Below, piece by piece: positions 48,389-60,064 of a stretch of 64,000 bases of DNA. This stretch comes from Bathynomus jamesi (lineage: Eukaryota; Arthropoda; Malacostraca; Isopoda; Cirolanidae): NCBI GenBank assembly GCA_023014485.1, contig JAJOZX010001867.1, positions 105,001-169,000 of the forward strand, given 5' to 3'. Made by a program: the position numbers and the translations under genes. Each line of letters begins with the position of its first letter. Positions within the stretch are counted from its first letter, which is position 1. Below the pieces are notes generated by a model. It was not told where the DNA came from. It saw only the letters and a list, made by a program, of their open reading frames with translations, and made no database searches.

Positions 48389-49252
48389 AAAACATTGCTG
48401 AAGTCTTGTGTTATCCTGACATGCAGAAAAAGCTTTTCTTTGTTTATGCCAAGTTTCGGGGTTGTAGTCATCTTTTGTTTCCTTCATCTTAGACATAAAA
48501 GTTTTAAATGGCTAATGTTTGCAATATCTCGTTTTCTGTATAGGCTTGCGATATACTGTATATATTAGGGCGGAGCGTTTTTCCACTTTTTTCGATTTTC
48601 GTTTTGTAATAGCGCAGAAAAGTGGCTCTTCCACGTCAAAAGTGAGTGTGTAAAATCTCAGAGATCTGCAATAATATCTTCTGCCTCCGCACGCGCGTTG
48701 AAAATCCAAAAAATGCGCCAAAATACACATTTTTTTCAATATTTTCTTATAGTTTTAATTTTCATCCTACCTTCTTGTAATAGCGAGGAAAAGCATCCTA
48801 AAGGTTTATTTTAGACTAGTTTTAAATATTTTTGTCCTGCGATAATTTCTTCTGCCTCCGCAAATGTTCCAAAATACGGGAAAATTTACATAAATAGCGT
48901 ATTTTATGATGACGCTATTATGGTCAACTTCGGCCCTACACCTCAGTTTATTCGTTAATTATGTATTAAGTATTGCAATTAACAATTCATTATATCATAT
49001 TTTAGTAATTTAAGAAGCTTATGTATTTGAGCAATTAAATAATTTAGGTCCACCAACGCAGTTTACTTTGCATATGTTTGGTTTATTTTTGATGACTTAT
49101 TATGTAATATGCATGCAGCTCCTCGCTTATTTCGTCAATATTGAATGTACTATATTGACAAAATAACCCAGAACTCACCACGTGGAGGTGGCTGCATTTC
49201 GAGTTCCTCCCTGCCCGACCCAACCACCCTACCATTATCGGACTTAGGCTAG

Positions 49253-50332
49253 TTACACACTGTAGTCACTTTTTGTTTCCATTCTTGGCATTTTCTTTCT
49301 GGATTCTAATCTTGCTCTGATAAATCCATCCCTTGCCTCTGAACCGCATACTGCAGCTGAAGCCTCTGTTACCAGCTTTATATGCCGTTCAACCGCTTGG
49401 GTGTGGCAAGGATGAGATATAGTTCCTGATGAGATATAGTTCAGGATGTCGGAGCGTGATAGAACTTTTGTCAGAGGAGGCTCTGACAGCTCACAAGTTT
49501 GCCAGTTAATCATGTTGTAGTACTCACTGCACTGAAAGTTCAACGTGGGCAATTTAAACACACTCACTGCGGATAACTCAGAATCTCTTGCTTTAAAGAT
49601 TCTCCTCCATCCTAATTCTCTGATATGTTTTGCTTCATCGTGAATCATACTAAGGAGAACATTCTCAGGATGAGAAAAATAGGAATTTCTCTGAATAACA
49701 CGATCAACTATTTCTATACAGCGGGCACTCAACGGCCTTGAGCGTTGTATCATTTGATAAAGATGTTTGGCTCCCTGTGTTGCTGAAGAATTTCTCTTGA
49801 TTTGAAACCACATTGGAATATAAACTTTCATAATATAATCCACGATACACTTAAGGTTGTCTGAAGGTTCTTCAGTTGAAACGTAGAGACGAAGTATGCG
49901 GTTAGCAGTTGTCACCCATCTGGAGTGTGCCATTTTGCCTGGTTTCCTTTGAGCTAGAGAGGGAGTACATTCACCTTTTGACACAGCATCATAGATTTCT
50001 GCCAAATATTTCTGATCTGTGCTCAGATCATCTCTGTCAACTACAATTTCTTCCGCTTCAACTGCTTCAAACTCAACAACAGGTCTCTTTTCACAATCAA
50101 TTAACTCTTTTCCTATAGGCCCCGTAAAACTCTGAGGACCCGTTGTTTTACCATCAATGTCAGTCACTATGTGCCGCAAGGGAAGTTCATTAGTGTGAAG
50201 TAAGCAAATCAGCCACTGGAGTGCTCTCTGAAAGTGCTCTTCAATACTTCTTATCACTCCTCTTTTTGGTCCTGTATTAACTGCTGTCCCGTCACATCCA
50301 AAAGGCTTTAACTTCTGAAGTATCAATCTCAT
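49253..50332 (-). pseudogene. Uncharacterised transposase, catalytic/C-terminal part
   Basis: The 359-aa frame has conserved-looking blocks: GCDGTAVNTGPKRGVIRSIEEHFQRALQWLICLLHTNELPLRHI; GKTTGPQSFTGPIGK; DLSTDQKYLAEIYDAVSKGECTP; GKMAHSRWVTTANRILRLYVST; and a final PCHTQAVERHIKLVTEASAAVCGSEARDGFIRARLESR. The D in GCDGT, the D after DLST and the terminal VE could form a DDE-type site, but this is inference. I recall similar unnamed proteins in arthropod genomes. It is the 3' end of the gene that starts near 52,330. Confidence 0.6.
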
Positions 50333-50942
50333 TTGAGCGAAAAAAATCCAAAATTGCAGAAGATATACTCTGTGCTGAGCCAGAAGCGGGAGTTACATGC
50401 CCAATATAGTGCGAGTTTGGTTCTTGAAGCAAAGTGACATGTTCTTCTGTTATATTTTTTTGATAACCTTTACTGCCAACTTTTTCTTGCACTGCAGTTC
50501 TGTCCTTTCTTCCATCGAAATAGATACTCTCCATAGTTTCTTCTTCGTAATCTCTCTTTTGAATGATAGATCTCACTCTTTTTCTAGCTCTCCTTACTTT
50601 GCATCTGTCTATTACTGAACTTAAATCTTTTTCGTTTATAATTCCCACGTCTTCAAGAACAGCCGAAGCAATTATAGCAGCAGACCTGTCTGACACAAGC
50701 TATAGCCAATGATGAGATTGTTCCATCGATTTGATTCTCTGTGTCTGTTCATAATCAGAATCTGCTCCTTCTGTTTCACTTGATGTTGATGGCAGTGTTT
50801 CAGTTGCTTGTCTTTTACCGGTAGATGGTTTTGGTTCATACTGTTTCATTCTCTGTTGTCTTCTAGCAATAGTTGCTAGCAGGGGTGCAGTGGCAATTTT
50901 ATAGGTGCCGGAGCTCTGGTGGGCCTGACAAAAGCCTGCCAT
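50292..50942 (-). pseudogene. Middle part of the same transposase gene
   Basis: Two frames, 50,942-50,700 (IARRQQRMKQYEPKPSTGKRQATE, acidic linker) and 50,696-50,292 (CDRSAAIIASAVLEDVG-type start, then RKRVRSIIQKRDYEEETMESIYFDGRKDRTAV and EEHVTLLQEPNSHYIGHVTP), lie end to end. They are separated by a stop at about 50,700. A further frameshift joins to the 359-aa part at about 50,310. The linker between N-terminal and catalytic regions begins exactly at the hAT insertion. Confidence 0.55.
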
Positions 50943-51810
50943 TTCCTATCCTGTTTCTATATATGCCACACGATGACTAAGTATTTCGTGTTTGCACTCA
51001 CTAATTATCATAAAATAAATATAATTATCAAGCAAATAAAGAAAAAAGAGCAATCATGTATTTTATCAATTTAAGAAGTTAAAACTACTTAGTGCTTACC
51101 AAATACCACCAGTGGGAAGTTTCACAATAATTTCCACAAAGGGTCAGGCGTGATATGTTTTCGGGGGTCTGAAGCAACTCTTGTCCTGGTGTCATCTGCC
51201 GATCTGTGGTACCGCAGCCATGATATGGCATATGGCTCAGGATTCCACTGAACTAGAGGAGGTCCATGTAGTTTAACAAACATAAGCGCTGATACATGAT
51301 TTATGAGAATTCTTGAGCGTGTTGTTGTTATTATCAAGTTCATGTGACTGAATCCCCTCTCACACTCAGCAGTACTAATAGGAATAACTTGTGAACAGCT
51401 CAGTAATGGGTGTAAATCTTGGGGGATGCGGCGCCCATGATCTTCCACATAGTCTCTAAAGGCATTTAGTACAGAGTAAGAAGAAAGCTTAAACCTCTTA
51501 CAGAGAGATGAGATTTCAGCTTCTCCGTAATTAGGTGGTATTTCATCAGGCCAGTAGTCTTTTTCAAGGACATACATTTCATTTAGCAGTGATTTATACA
51601 TACTTTGAGGTTCAGAAGTTTGAGAACCTTTCATGGATGTTGTCGTGAACATACGGTGCTGCAAATTGTTCACAAGACTAGTAAGAAACTGTTGATAATT
51701 AATGGAGACAATTTTTTTGTTGCTTGTTATGGTAATTCCTCCAAACTTCCTCTTGCAGAGGTGCCGGAGCGGCGCTCTGGCACGCTCCGGCAGCACTGCA
51801 CCCACCCCTG
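50880..51810 (-). mobile_element. Non-autonomous hAT element, TSD GTTGCTAG, inside the transposase gene
   Basis: Termini CAGGGGTGCAGTGG and (inverted) CAGGGGTGGGTGCAGTG are flanked by perfect 8-bp duplications GTTGCTAG (50,872-50,879 and 51,811-51,818). The 931-bp element splits the uncharacterised transposase gene between its N-terminal and middle parts. Confidence 0.92.
51122..51760 (-). pseudogene. hATC-domain remnant of the inserted hAT
   Basis: The minus-strand frame includes MYVLEKDYWPDEIPPNYGEAEISSLCKRFKLS, ISTAECERGFSHMNLIITTTRSRILINHVSALMFVKLHGPPLVQWNP and PEPYAISWLRYHRSADDTR. This is the hATC block of the KIAA1586-like hAT group. Only the 3' end of the gene is retained. The first ~45 residues of the open frame are outside the element's coding region. 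Confidence 0.8.
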
Positions 51811-51822
51811 GTTGCTAGATCT

Positions 51823-52467
51823 TTACGAAACATGAAGAGAGCCCATTGCCAATTTTCTTGTTCTTCTCTGATCTTTAAGGAAGTCTTGTTCAATTGCTGG
51901 AACTTTGAGATGGTTTTCACATGAACACTTATCAAAATTTTCACATTTGCAAGCACTGATGTCAAATAATTTGTTTTCTGCCTCATTTTGAAATGTTTGT
52001 AATTTAATTTTGAATGAGTCACTACCTTGTTTCCTTTTTATTGACTTTAGAAGGTTTTGATATTTTTCATGATAATTTTTAATCATTTGAACGACACGGT
52101 TATGAGAAACAGTAGGAATAGAGGCTGTTTTCCACAAATCTTCGAGAGTTTTTGAGAGAACACCCGAAATTTCTGCAACTGTAAGCTCTTTCTTCGATGT
52201 CTTCAGATTCAACCTTATTTGATGAAAATATTTCATGACGTGCTTATAGGTTGGAAGGCACCTCTTGTCTAGATCAGCTGGAGCCCCAAATATAGGGCAA
52301 CTTGAAGAAGTTCTTGTTGCTTGAGCTGGTACTGACATTGTGAAAAACACAGTAATTAATATAAAAATTAAGAAATTACTCCTAAACGTAACACATTCTT
52401 GCATTCTGCAGAAGTTTTGTATATTACACCAACATATTATGCAGTAAAATATACAGTATATGTCCAC
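51823..52467 (-). pseudogene. Uncharacterised transposase, N-terminal part
   Basis: Starting at MSVPAQATRTSSSCPIFGAP (about 52,339), the frame holds LPTYKHVMKYFHQIRLNL, TVAEISGVLSKTLEDLWKTASIPTVSHNRVVQMI, a Cys-rich motif (DISACKCENFDKCSCE) likely to bind zinc, and DFLKDQRRTRKLAMG. It ends at a stop 12 bases from the hAT target site. The continuation appears at 50,870 on the other side of the insertion. DNA binding is the likely role of this part. Confidence 0.6.
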
Positions 52468-52603
52468 ATATGCGTGTTGTCGTGTTCCAAAGATGTATTA
52501 ACAGCAAGAGCAACACAATCCACATCTTACCCAAAACGTAGCTAGCACAACACTGCGGGGAAGTTAGAGCAAGAAGGCCTGGTAGAGTGTTGTGAGTCAT
52601 GAC

Positions 52604-53226
52604 TAGGGCAGTCAAAAGTTGACCGAAAAAATTAAGAAAGTTGACCTTACGAATTGAAAAAATTGACTTATAAAGTTGCCTTTACTTTCAATAATAAAAA
52701 CGATACTTTAATTACTTATTCTTGCTCTTCTACATCAGTTGACCAATTGTGGTAAATTATGAAGTATTTGCCGACATTTTCTGGCAAAAAATTGCGATCC
52801 TTACTTAATAATTTATTAAGCATGGAGAAAGATCTCTCTACAGCGGCAGTTGTTGGTTGACATTGCAAAAGCTGACCATAAACTGTTGGTGAGATTTCAG
52901 TATACTGAAGTTAATTATTTCACAAATACCATTTGTCTTGAGTCTTGTTTCAATGTATTGTTTGACTGAACACATATCTTCGCCAAGGTTGATAGAAGAA
53001 ATGGTTTCATATGCCAATTTTTAGTTATTTTAATTATTTATTCCAAAAATTGACTTTATTTACCTCATTGCTATTTTTTTGACCTAACAGGTAAAAGTTG
53101 ACTTTTGGTTGACCTATTAACTTTGGTAATATACCCCCTACAGGTGTTTTTATTGCATTTTCAGTCGTTTCAGCGAAAAGTGCCCCATAGGAAACAATTT
53201 GACTTTATTGACTTTTGACCGCCCTA
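52604..53226 (-). mobile_element. hAT-type MITE, TSD GTCATGAC
   Basis: Termini TAGGGCAGTCAAAAGTTGACC and, inverted, TAGGGCGGTCAAAAGTCAA are flanked by exact GTCATGAC (52,596-52,603 and 53,227-53,234). On the minus strand around 52,730-52,860 a hATC remnant is readable (TAAVERSFSMLNKLLSKDRNFLPENV). It sits between the gene and the right arm of the 5.1-kb element. Confidence 0.88.
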
Positions 53227-53789
53227 GTCATGACTCATCAGTCATCACTCACTGACTCATTGCCGTATATGGCAATGACGAGCAACACACCATACCAGGC
53301 TGTGGGGAAGCTTCTAGAACGATGTGGGAGTACTACATAACGTACAAAGTGAATTTATTAGCGTACAGGCTGAATATGCAAAATACGTGATTTATGCGGA
53401 TTGTTCCGTATTTTGGAACGTTAGCGGTGGCAGAAGATATTATCGCAGGACAAAAATATTTAAAACTAGTCTAAAATAAACCTTTAGGATGCTTTTCCTC
53501 GCTATTACAAGAAGGTAGGATCAAAATTAAAACCAAAGAAAATATTGAAAAAATGAATATTTTGGCGCATTTTTTGGATTTTCAACGCGCGTGCGGAGGC
53601 AGAAGATATTATTGCAGATCTCCGAGATTTTACACACTCACTTTTGACGTGGAAGAGCCACTTTCCGCGCTATTACAAAACGAAAATCGAAAAAAGTGTA
53701 AAAACGCTCCGCCGCTTGAGCACCATTTTGTGTTTCCTTTCCTTCGTGGTTTTATTCATAAATATTTTTCACGTGTTACCTTCGTGAAA

Positions 53790-53793
53790 TAAT

Positions 53794-53848
<55 letters not shown>

Positions 53849-54050
53849 GTTGTTTAGCCTCCTTCGCAACATCTAAGGTCATATGACGGAGGGGACCTAC
53901 AGCTTTATGTGGGATCCGAACCACGGGTCGCTATACATAATCTGGACGCGGAGGGCGGTCTCCAATCCAACTACTTTACTACCCAGACCCAATGTCGTTT
54001 AACTTCGTTGATCTCCGGGAAGCGGTGTTACGACATTGGCCACGACGTAG

Positions 54051-54052
<2 letters not shown>
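53790..54052 (-). repeat. 5S-rRNA-derived SINE (SINE3 type) with body
   Basis: After a (TA)n tract, the body segment (53,850-53,940, 'gtgggatccgaaccacgggtcg') is followed by a 5S-like head on the minus strand (53,955-54,052). Readable 5S blocks are ggtctccaatccaa, ctacccagaccca, gatctccggga, cggtg and ggccacgacgtag. A second (TA)n tract follows. This is the most complete of three related copies; a truncated body also occurs at 57,290-57,330. Confidence 0.65.
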
Positions 54053-54107
<55 letters not shown>

Positions 54108-54149
54108 CCTTGGTTTCGCTTCCACTTGGATTGTTCATTCTGACGAAGG

Positions 54150-54400
54150 TCAAGCTTGTCGCTTCAATTTAGACCTAGTTTAACGTGGAATGGAATCTGA
54201 ATCACGCCCAACCAGCAGTCCAGCGTCTTAACCATTAGGCTATCTAGGGAACCCATTTATCTACCAACCAATTTTTTTGTGTGTTAGGATGAACAGCTGG
54301 GTTTTGCTGCGCCCCACCTGCAGTTACTGGGTATCGATCCCATGTCGGCCAACTATAAGAACTCGTTCTTACTTAGGTTTGCAGCCAAAAGTATTTTAAT
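54150..54400 (-). repeat. tRNA-derived repeat
   Basis: On the minus strand, TAGCCTAATGGTTAAGACG (about 54,242-54,224) matches a Pol III A box, with a diverged B-box-like segment (GATTCAGATTCC, about 54,200) at suitable spacing. The adjacent 54,290-54,400 segment also has tRNA-like pieces but cannot be folded convincingly. Confidence 0.45.
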
Positions 54401-54955
54401 TTCATGGCTGCTGCTACACTTATTAATTTCTATTTAAATATATTTGTAATACATCTGCAATTTAGAGCTCTTGGTATATGTTTCATCAATTTGATGCATT
54501 CTCGAATGGCGACATCAGTCATTTCACCATAATAGAATATTATTCATCCTCGCGCTTTACTATGACTACCATCATAATCATTTACTACGATTATGGTACT
54601 GAATAAAGCTACACTACTTTAGTCTGAAATGGTATGCCTAATTATTTCAAACAAGTCCTGAAGGAGGATTTTGCTATAGGGCCTATCCTGAAATAAAATA
54701 TTTCAAGTTCAATTTAATTCATTGTTTTATATAACCTATGCTATTATTTTAATAGATCTGGAAAGAAAAAAAGGGTGTTATAAAACTTAAGGCAAATTTC
54801 TAAAATAGTATATGTTGGAGGATGATGTGTGTCAAAGGAGGTTTAAGGGAAGCTTAAGAAGTTAAAGCTTAGTTAATTAACTTGGCTTAATTATGACAAA
54901 GTTTGAAAATATTTGTATTTGTAGCTCATATTAAATGTATTATTTCTCATTTTGG

Positions 54956-54986
<31 letters not shown>

Positions 54987-54988
54987 TA
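54400..54988. other. AT-rich non-coding DNA
   Basis: No gene or recognisable repeat is seen, apart from a (TA)n tract at the right end. Confidence 0.4.
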
Positions 54989-55212
54989 CACGGTGAACCA
55001 AAAGTAGGTGGACAGTAGGTTGAATACGGTTTGTGTTATATTATATTATAACTATGGTGTTCATTATAACTATGGTGTTTGTGTTATATTATATTAAATA
55101 TTATAACTAAATTTATTTAAATTTTATTTTGTATTATAGTATACAAAAAAATTAAATATGTATTCTCAAAAAAAACGTTATCATTTACTGTCCACCTACA
55201 TTTGGTTCACCC
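54989..55212. mobile_element. Mariner-type MITE GGTGAACCAAAAGTAGGTGGACAG
   Basis: GGTGAACCAAAAGTAGGTGG and an inverted partner with one mismatch (..CCACCTACATTTGGTTCACC) close a 224-bp element next to TA dinucleotides. No coding sequence. Confidence 0.75.
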
Positions 55213-56109
55213 TATATATATAACCCAATGGTTAAGGTATGTGTTAAAGTCGAGGTGAACTGGTGACTCAAAAATAAAATAGTAGTATTTATTGGTTGTG
55301 CATGTTTGGCTTGCATATGTTGATAATTACACACCCAATAATTCAAATTTATCAGATGTTCTCTTATAAGTAAAATATATACATACATATATACACATAT
55401 ATAAATACATATATAAATAAATATATAAATAAATATATAAATATATATAAATATATAAATATATATAAATATATAAATATATATATAAATATAAAATATA
55501 TATATAAATATATATAAATATATATATATAAATATATAAATGTATATAGAAATATATAAATATATATATAAATATGTTAAACACAGACCGTGCATGGAAC
55601 AAGGAACTCTTCTGGGAAAATTAAATCCACTATAGTCCGAATAAGTAATGGTAAATGACAAATACCATAGTTTTTTCTTTTTCATGATTTTAGCCCGACG
55701 TGGGCAACGGGTCTCTCGCAAAGAGATCCCATAAATATAGCTTCCCTCACCAGCTATCTGCAAAGCAGACAGGATCCAGCTTTGGGACATGGATCTAGGG
55801 TTTAAAGCAAGCCTAGATCCCTACATTCAGAACCTCTATATAAGTAAAGACTCGTTGCCCACGTCGGGCTAAAATCATGAAAAAGAAAAAACTATGGTAT
55901 TTGTCATTTACCATTACTTATTCGGACTATAGTGGATTTAATTTTCCCAGAAGAGTTCCTTGTTCCATGCACGGTCTGTGTTTAACATATAATGTTCTCA
56001 GGGAACCATTCTGAGTTTGTGTATATATAAATATATATATAAATATATAAATATATGTATAAATATATAAATATATATATATAAATATATAAATATATAA
56101 ATATATATA

Positions 56110-56159
<50 letters not shown>

Positions 56160-57163
56160 AACTCAGAATGGTTCCCTGAGAACATTATATGTTAAACACA
56201 GACCGTGCATGGAACAAGGAACTCTTCTGGGAAAATTAAATCCACTATAGTCCGAATAAGTAATGGTAAATGACAAATACCATAGTTTTTCTTTTTCATG
56301 ATTTTAGCCCGACGTGGGCAACGGGTCTCTCGCAAAGAGATCCCATAAATATAGCTTCCCTCACCAGCTATCTGCAAAGCAGACAGGATCCAGCTTTGGG
56401 ACATGGATCTAGGGTTTAAAGCAAGCCTAGATCCCTACATTCAGAACCTCTATATAAGTAAAAGACTCGTTGCATTCACGTCGTGTTGAATAAATCAAAG
56501 AAAAAGGGGGTAACTATTGTATTTTTAGCCAAAAAAACCAAAACTTAAACCTCAACCGGGACATTGAGCGTCCACTTTTCAAGGCACGAAACACGTCCGT
56601 TTAGTATACACAAACTCAGAATGGTTCCCTGAGAACATTATATGTTAAACACAGACCGTGCATGGAACAAGGAACTCTTCTGGGAAAATTAAATCCACTA
56701 TAGTCCGAATAAGTAATGGTAAATGACAAATACCATAGTTTTTTCTTTTTCATGATTTTAGCCCGACGTGCCTTGAAAAGTGGACGCTCAATGTCCCGGT
56801 TGAGGTTTAAGTTTTGGTTTTTTTGGCTAAAAATACAATAGTTACCCCCTTTTTCTTTGATTTATTCAACACGACGTGAATGCAACGAGTCTTTTACTTA
56901 TATAGAGGTTCTGAATGTAGGGATCTAGGCTTCCTTTAAACCCTAGATCCATGTCCCAAAGCTGGATCCTGTCTGCTTTGCAGATAGCTGGTGAGGGAAG
57001 CTATATTTATGGAATCTCTTTGCGAGAGACCCGTTGCCCACGTCGGGCTAAAATCATGAAAAAGAAAAAACTATGGTATTTGTCATTTACCATTACTTAT
57101 TCGGACTATAGTGGATTTAATTTTCCCAGAAGAGTTCCTTGTTCCATGCACGGTCTGTGTTTA

Positions 57164-57175
<12 letters not shown>
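55212..57175. repeat. Mosaic of inverted copies of one unknown repeat
   Basis: A repeat of about 290 bp (containing 'ggtctctcgcaaagagatcc' and 'cagatagctggtgagggaag') occurs on the minus strand at 55,565-55,860 and 56,190-56,460 and on the plus strand at 56,890-57,165. Partial inverted copies lie between (55,860-56,030, 56,606-56,770). Another inverted pair (56,465-56,600 against 56,770-56,885) shares 'aacctcaaccgggacattgag'. Long (TATAAA)n tracts produce spurious Tyr/Ile frames. Family unknown. Confidence 0.7.
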
Positions 57176-57194
<19 letters not shown>

Positions 57195-57949
57195 TGTTAT
57201 AATGTTTCAGACCAACAAAGACACTAAGATCCACTCATGGCTGGTCTACCTAACCGTGTTCGTAATCGTGTATTGTGTATGTCCTCCGTGGTGGCGGAGG
57301 GGACCTACAATTTTACGTGGGTTCCGAACCACAAGAACATAAGAAATTTATGTACCAACTGCTTGTACATTCGCAACGTACAACTAAATAATTATCAATT
57401 AAAACTAATTAATTATCGATTTAAAAACTAAAGATAGAATCTCTGGATCCAGAGTATCAAGTCATAATAGACTACTATCCACAAATATGTTACTCTATAT
57501 CTATTTATAACGGACATGCAAATATATCAGATCGAAAGAATCCAGGCAATTTCATTACGGTATCCATCAATACTAGTACCTTCCTAACGAAAAATAAGTC
57601 ACGGTCCATATCGATTGCGGACAAAGTCAAAATTTACAACCATATACATTACAATATATATACATAGGAGTGAAGGTGTAGGTGTGGCTGTAAAGACTGT
57701 ACAGTAATGTAGAAATGTGTGTGCACCCATTTTGGGACTCCCATTTAAAGGTGTTTGTGGGCAAGTGAAGATCATGAGTTTTTCAATACTCACAGTACTA
57801 TGGGGGGCACCGCTGGGCAGAGGAATCTCTTTAAATGGGGTGTGTAAGGACAGAGAGTATCCCCTAACCAAAGATGCTGCCTCCCTATATCCCACAACAC
57901 TTGTTTTGAGCTGTGGGATGTATCACCACAAAGCCTTAATTGTACTACC

Positions 57950-58759
57950 TTAAACTATACCCAATCTATCAACATATGTGTCTAATCGATTTTTAAACAT
58001 GTTTATAGACGTGCTACTAATTACTTCTACCGGCAAACTATTACAGCTATTTACTATTCTATGCGTAAAAAAGTTTTTGCCAACTTCTGTCTCGAACCTT
58101 CTACTTGTCAACTTACACCCGTTATTTCTAGTCGTATTATATTGAGAAATTTCGAAAAAGCTATCTCTATCTACGTTATCGAACCCATTCATAATTTTGA
58201 AAACCTGGATTAGATCACCCCTTAGCCTCCTAGTCTCGAGTGTTGTCAATTTTAACTCTTTAAGCCTATCCTCGTACGACTTTGACCTAAGGGACGGAAT
58301 CATCTTAGTTGCTCGTCTTTGAACTCTTTCGATTTTGTCTATATCTTTGCGCATATGCGGATTCCAAAATTGGACCGCGTACTCCAAATGGGGTCTAACT
58401 AATGATTTATAAAGTGGAACTATAATATCGCGCGATTTGTACTCAAAATTTCGAGCTATAAAACCTAACACTTTGTTCGCCTTATTGACCGCTGCTGTAC
58501 TTTGTTTCGCTACTTTTAAATCACCAGTGACTATAACTCCTAAATCTTTTTCCTGCTCTACGCTTGTTAAATCTTTCCCTGACATACTATACGCAAAATT
58601 ACCGTTACGCGAACCTATATGCAAAATTTTGCACTTATCAACGTTAAATCTCATTTGCCATGTGACTGACCAATCAACGATTTTATTCAGATTCTTCCTG
58701 GATTTTACCTCTATCTTCGTCATTAATCGCCCTACCACCCAGTTTCGTGTCATTCGCAA
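57950..58759 (-). pseudogene. CR1 ORF2 C-terminal (thumb/connection) part
   Basis: The 269-aa frame reads WQMRFNVDKCKILHIGSRNGNFAYSMSGKDLTSVEQEKDLGVIVTGDLKVAKQ, YKSLVRPHLEYAVQFWNPHMRKDIDKIERVQRRATKMIPSL, ETRRLRGDLIQVFKIMNGFD and HRIVNSCNSLPVEVISSTSINMFKNRLD. This is the standard CR1 ORF2 end. Its overlap with the RT frame at 58,683-58,759 indicates one frameshift. The stop lies at 57,950. Confidence 0.85.
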
Positions 58760-60009
58760 ACTTTGAAACTGTACTGACTAGGCCGACATCTAAATCGTTA
58801 ATATATATAAGAAAAAGCAAGGGGCCCAATACAGAACCCTGAGGAACGCAACTCGCTACATTAGCCCAACACGACTCCGCTCCATCAACGACCACCCTCT
58901 GTTTCTTAACTCGCAACCACTCTTCTAGCCAATTTATTACTACACCCCTGATTCCATGAGCCTTAGTTTTTTCAACGAGTCTTTTGTGCCGCACAGTGTC
59001 AAACGCTTTTTCAAAATCTATATACACTACATCAACCGCCCGATGTCTATCGTAAACGTCAACCACGCTTTGGAAAAATTCTAAAAGATTAGTTAAGCAA
59101 GATTTGTTTCGCCTAAATCCGTGCTGCGTATTTCTAACTAGCTTATGGAATTCTAAGTGTTCGACTATACGATCCCTAATTATTGATTCCAGTAGCTTAC
59201 CTACAACAGACGTTAAACTGATTGGCCTATAATTTCCAGCCGCGCCTTTATCGCCTTTCTTAAAGATAGGTGTTACGTTTGCTAACTTGAAATTATCTGG
59301 TACGCACCCCTCAGAAATAGACGCATTAAAAAACTTTGTTAGCGGCACAACTAAACTATCTTTTAATTTTTTAGTTGTGTGGGATATATGGAATCCGGCC
59401 CCGGTGATTTACGCGTTTTCATTTTATCATATAGCGCATTACTTCCCCTTCACTAACCACGATATTATCCAAAATATTACCATTATCAAAAGGTATTATG
59501 TCTATGACCGTAGGGATATTCGTTACATCTTCTATAGTAAAAACTGACGTAAAAAATTCGTTTAGCAAGTTAGCCATTTCCTTGTTTTCAGAAACTAGAT
59601 CTCCGTTTACATTTTTCAAAGGCCCCAAGACGCTTTTTACTGGATTTCTATTATTAACGTATTGAAAGAATCGCTTGGGGTTTTCTTTACCGTCACGAGC
59701 TATGGAGATTTCAAATTCGCGCTTGGACTTTTTATTACACTTTTTCGCTTCACGCCTTAGAGAGATGTAGTTGTTTCGTAACCACAAATTGGTTTTATCG
59801 CACTTATGTAGCCTATAAGCCCTATCTCTACTCTTTATAATGTCTCCTACTGTAGAAGTAAACCACAAGGGCTTATTGTTTACTTTCGCACGCTTAATTT
59901 TGTACGGTACACATTCCTCATTTATAGTCCTAAATACTGTTTCGAACGATTCCCACATTATTTTTGCGTTGGAATTCCCCATTATGTTTTCCCAATTGAC
60001 GTGTGACAA
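58683..60009 (-). pseudogene. CR1 ORF2 linker and reverse transcriptase
   Basis: The linker (60,009-59,419) contains NKPLWFTSTVGDIIKSRDRAYRLHK and RFFQYVNNRN. The RT frame (59,348-58,683) has FKLANVTPIFKKGDKGAAGNYRPISLTSVVGKLLE, QHGFRRNKSCLTNLLEF, VVYIDFEKAFDTV and VPQGSVLGPLLFLIYINDLD. The catalytic box reads FANDTKL where FADDTKL is expected, so the first catalytic Asp is Asn. A stop/frameshift lies between linker and RT at about 59,350-59,420. Confidence 0.85.
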
Positions 60010-60064
60010 TTTATTTCGAAATTTACTAAAGTCTGCGTGCTGGAAGTTAGGAATTTTAGTCGAG

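Larger units (their letters stand above)
48568..53713 (-). mobile_element. 5.1-kb DNA transposon with ~320-bp TIRs, uncharacterised superfamily
   Basis: Long inverted arms (48,568-48,900 and 53,395-53,713) start GGGCGGAGCGTTTTTC and contain the repeated phrase 'cttctgcctccgc' twice per arm. A TA precedes the left end. The interior has one degraded minus-strand gene spread over 52,330-49,253, plus two later hAT insertions (50,880-51,810 and 52,604-53,226). The arm sequence is related to that of the fold-back at 34,298. I cannot assign the superfamily. Confidence 0.75.

Noticed and set aside
55212..56185. Frames encoding long Tyr/Ile/Phe-rich 'membrane' proteins
   Set aside because: They are translations of (TATAAA)n microsatellites with no codon diversity.
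56500..56610. Possible hammerhead motif around 'cacgaaacacgtcc'
   Set aside because: No CTGANGA element lies at suitable distance on the same strand, so the GAAAC match alone is not enough.
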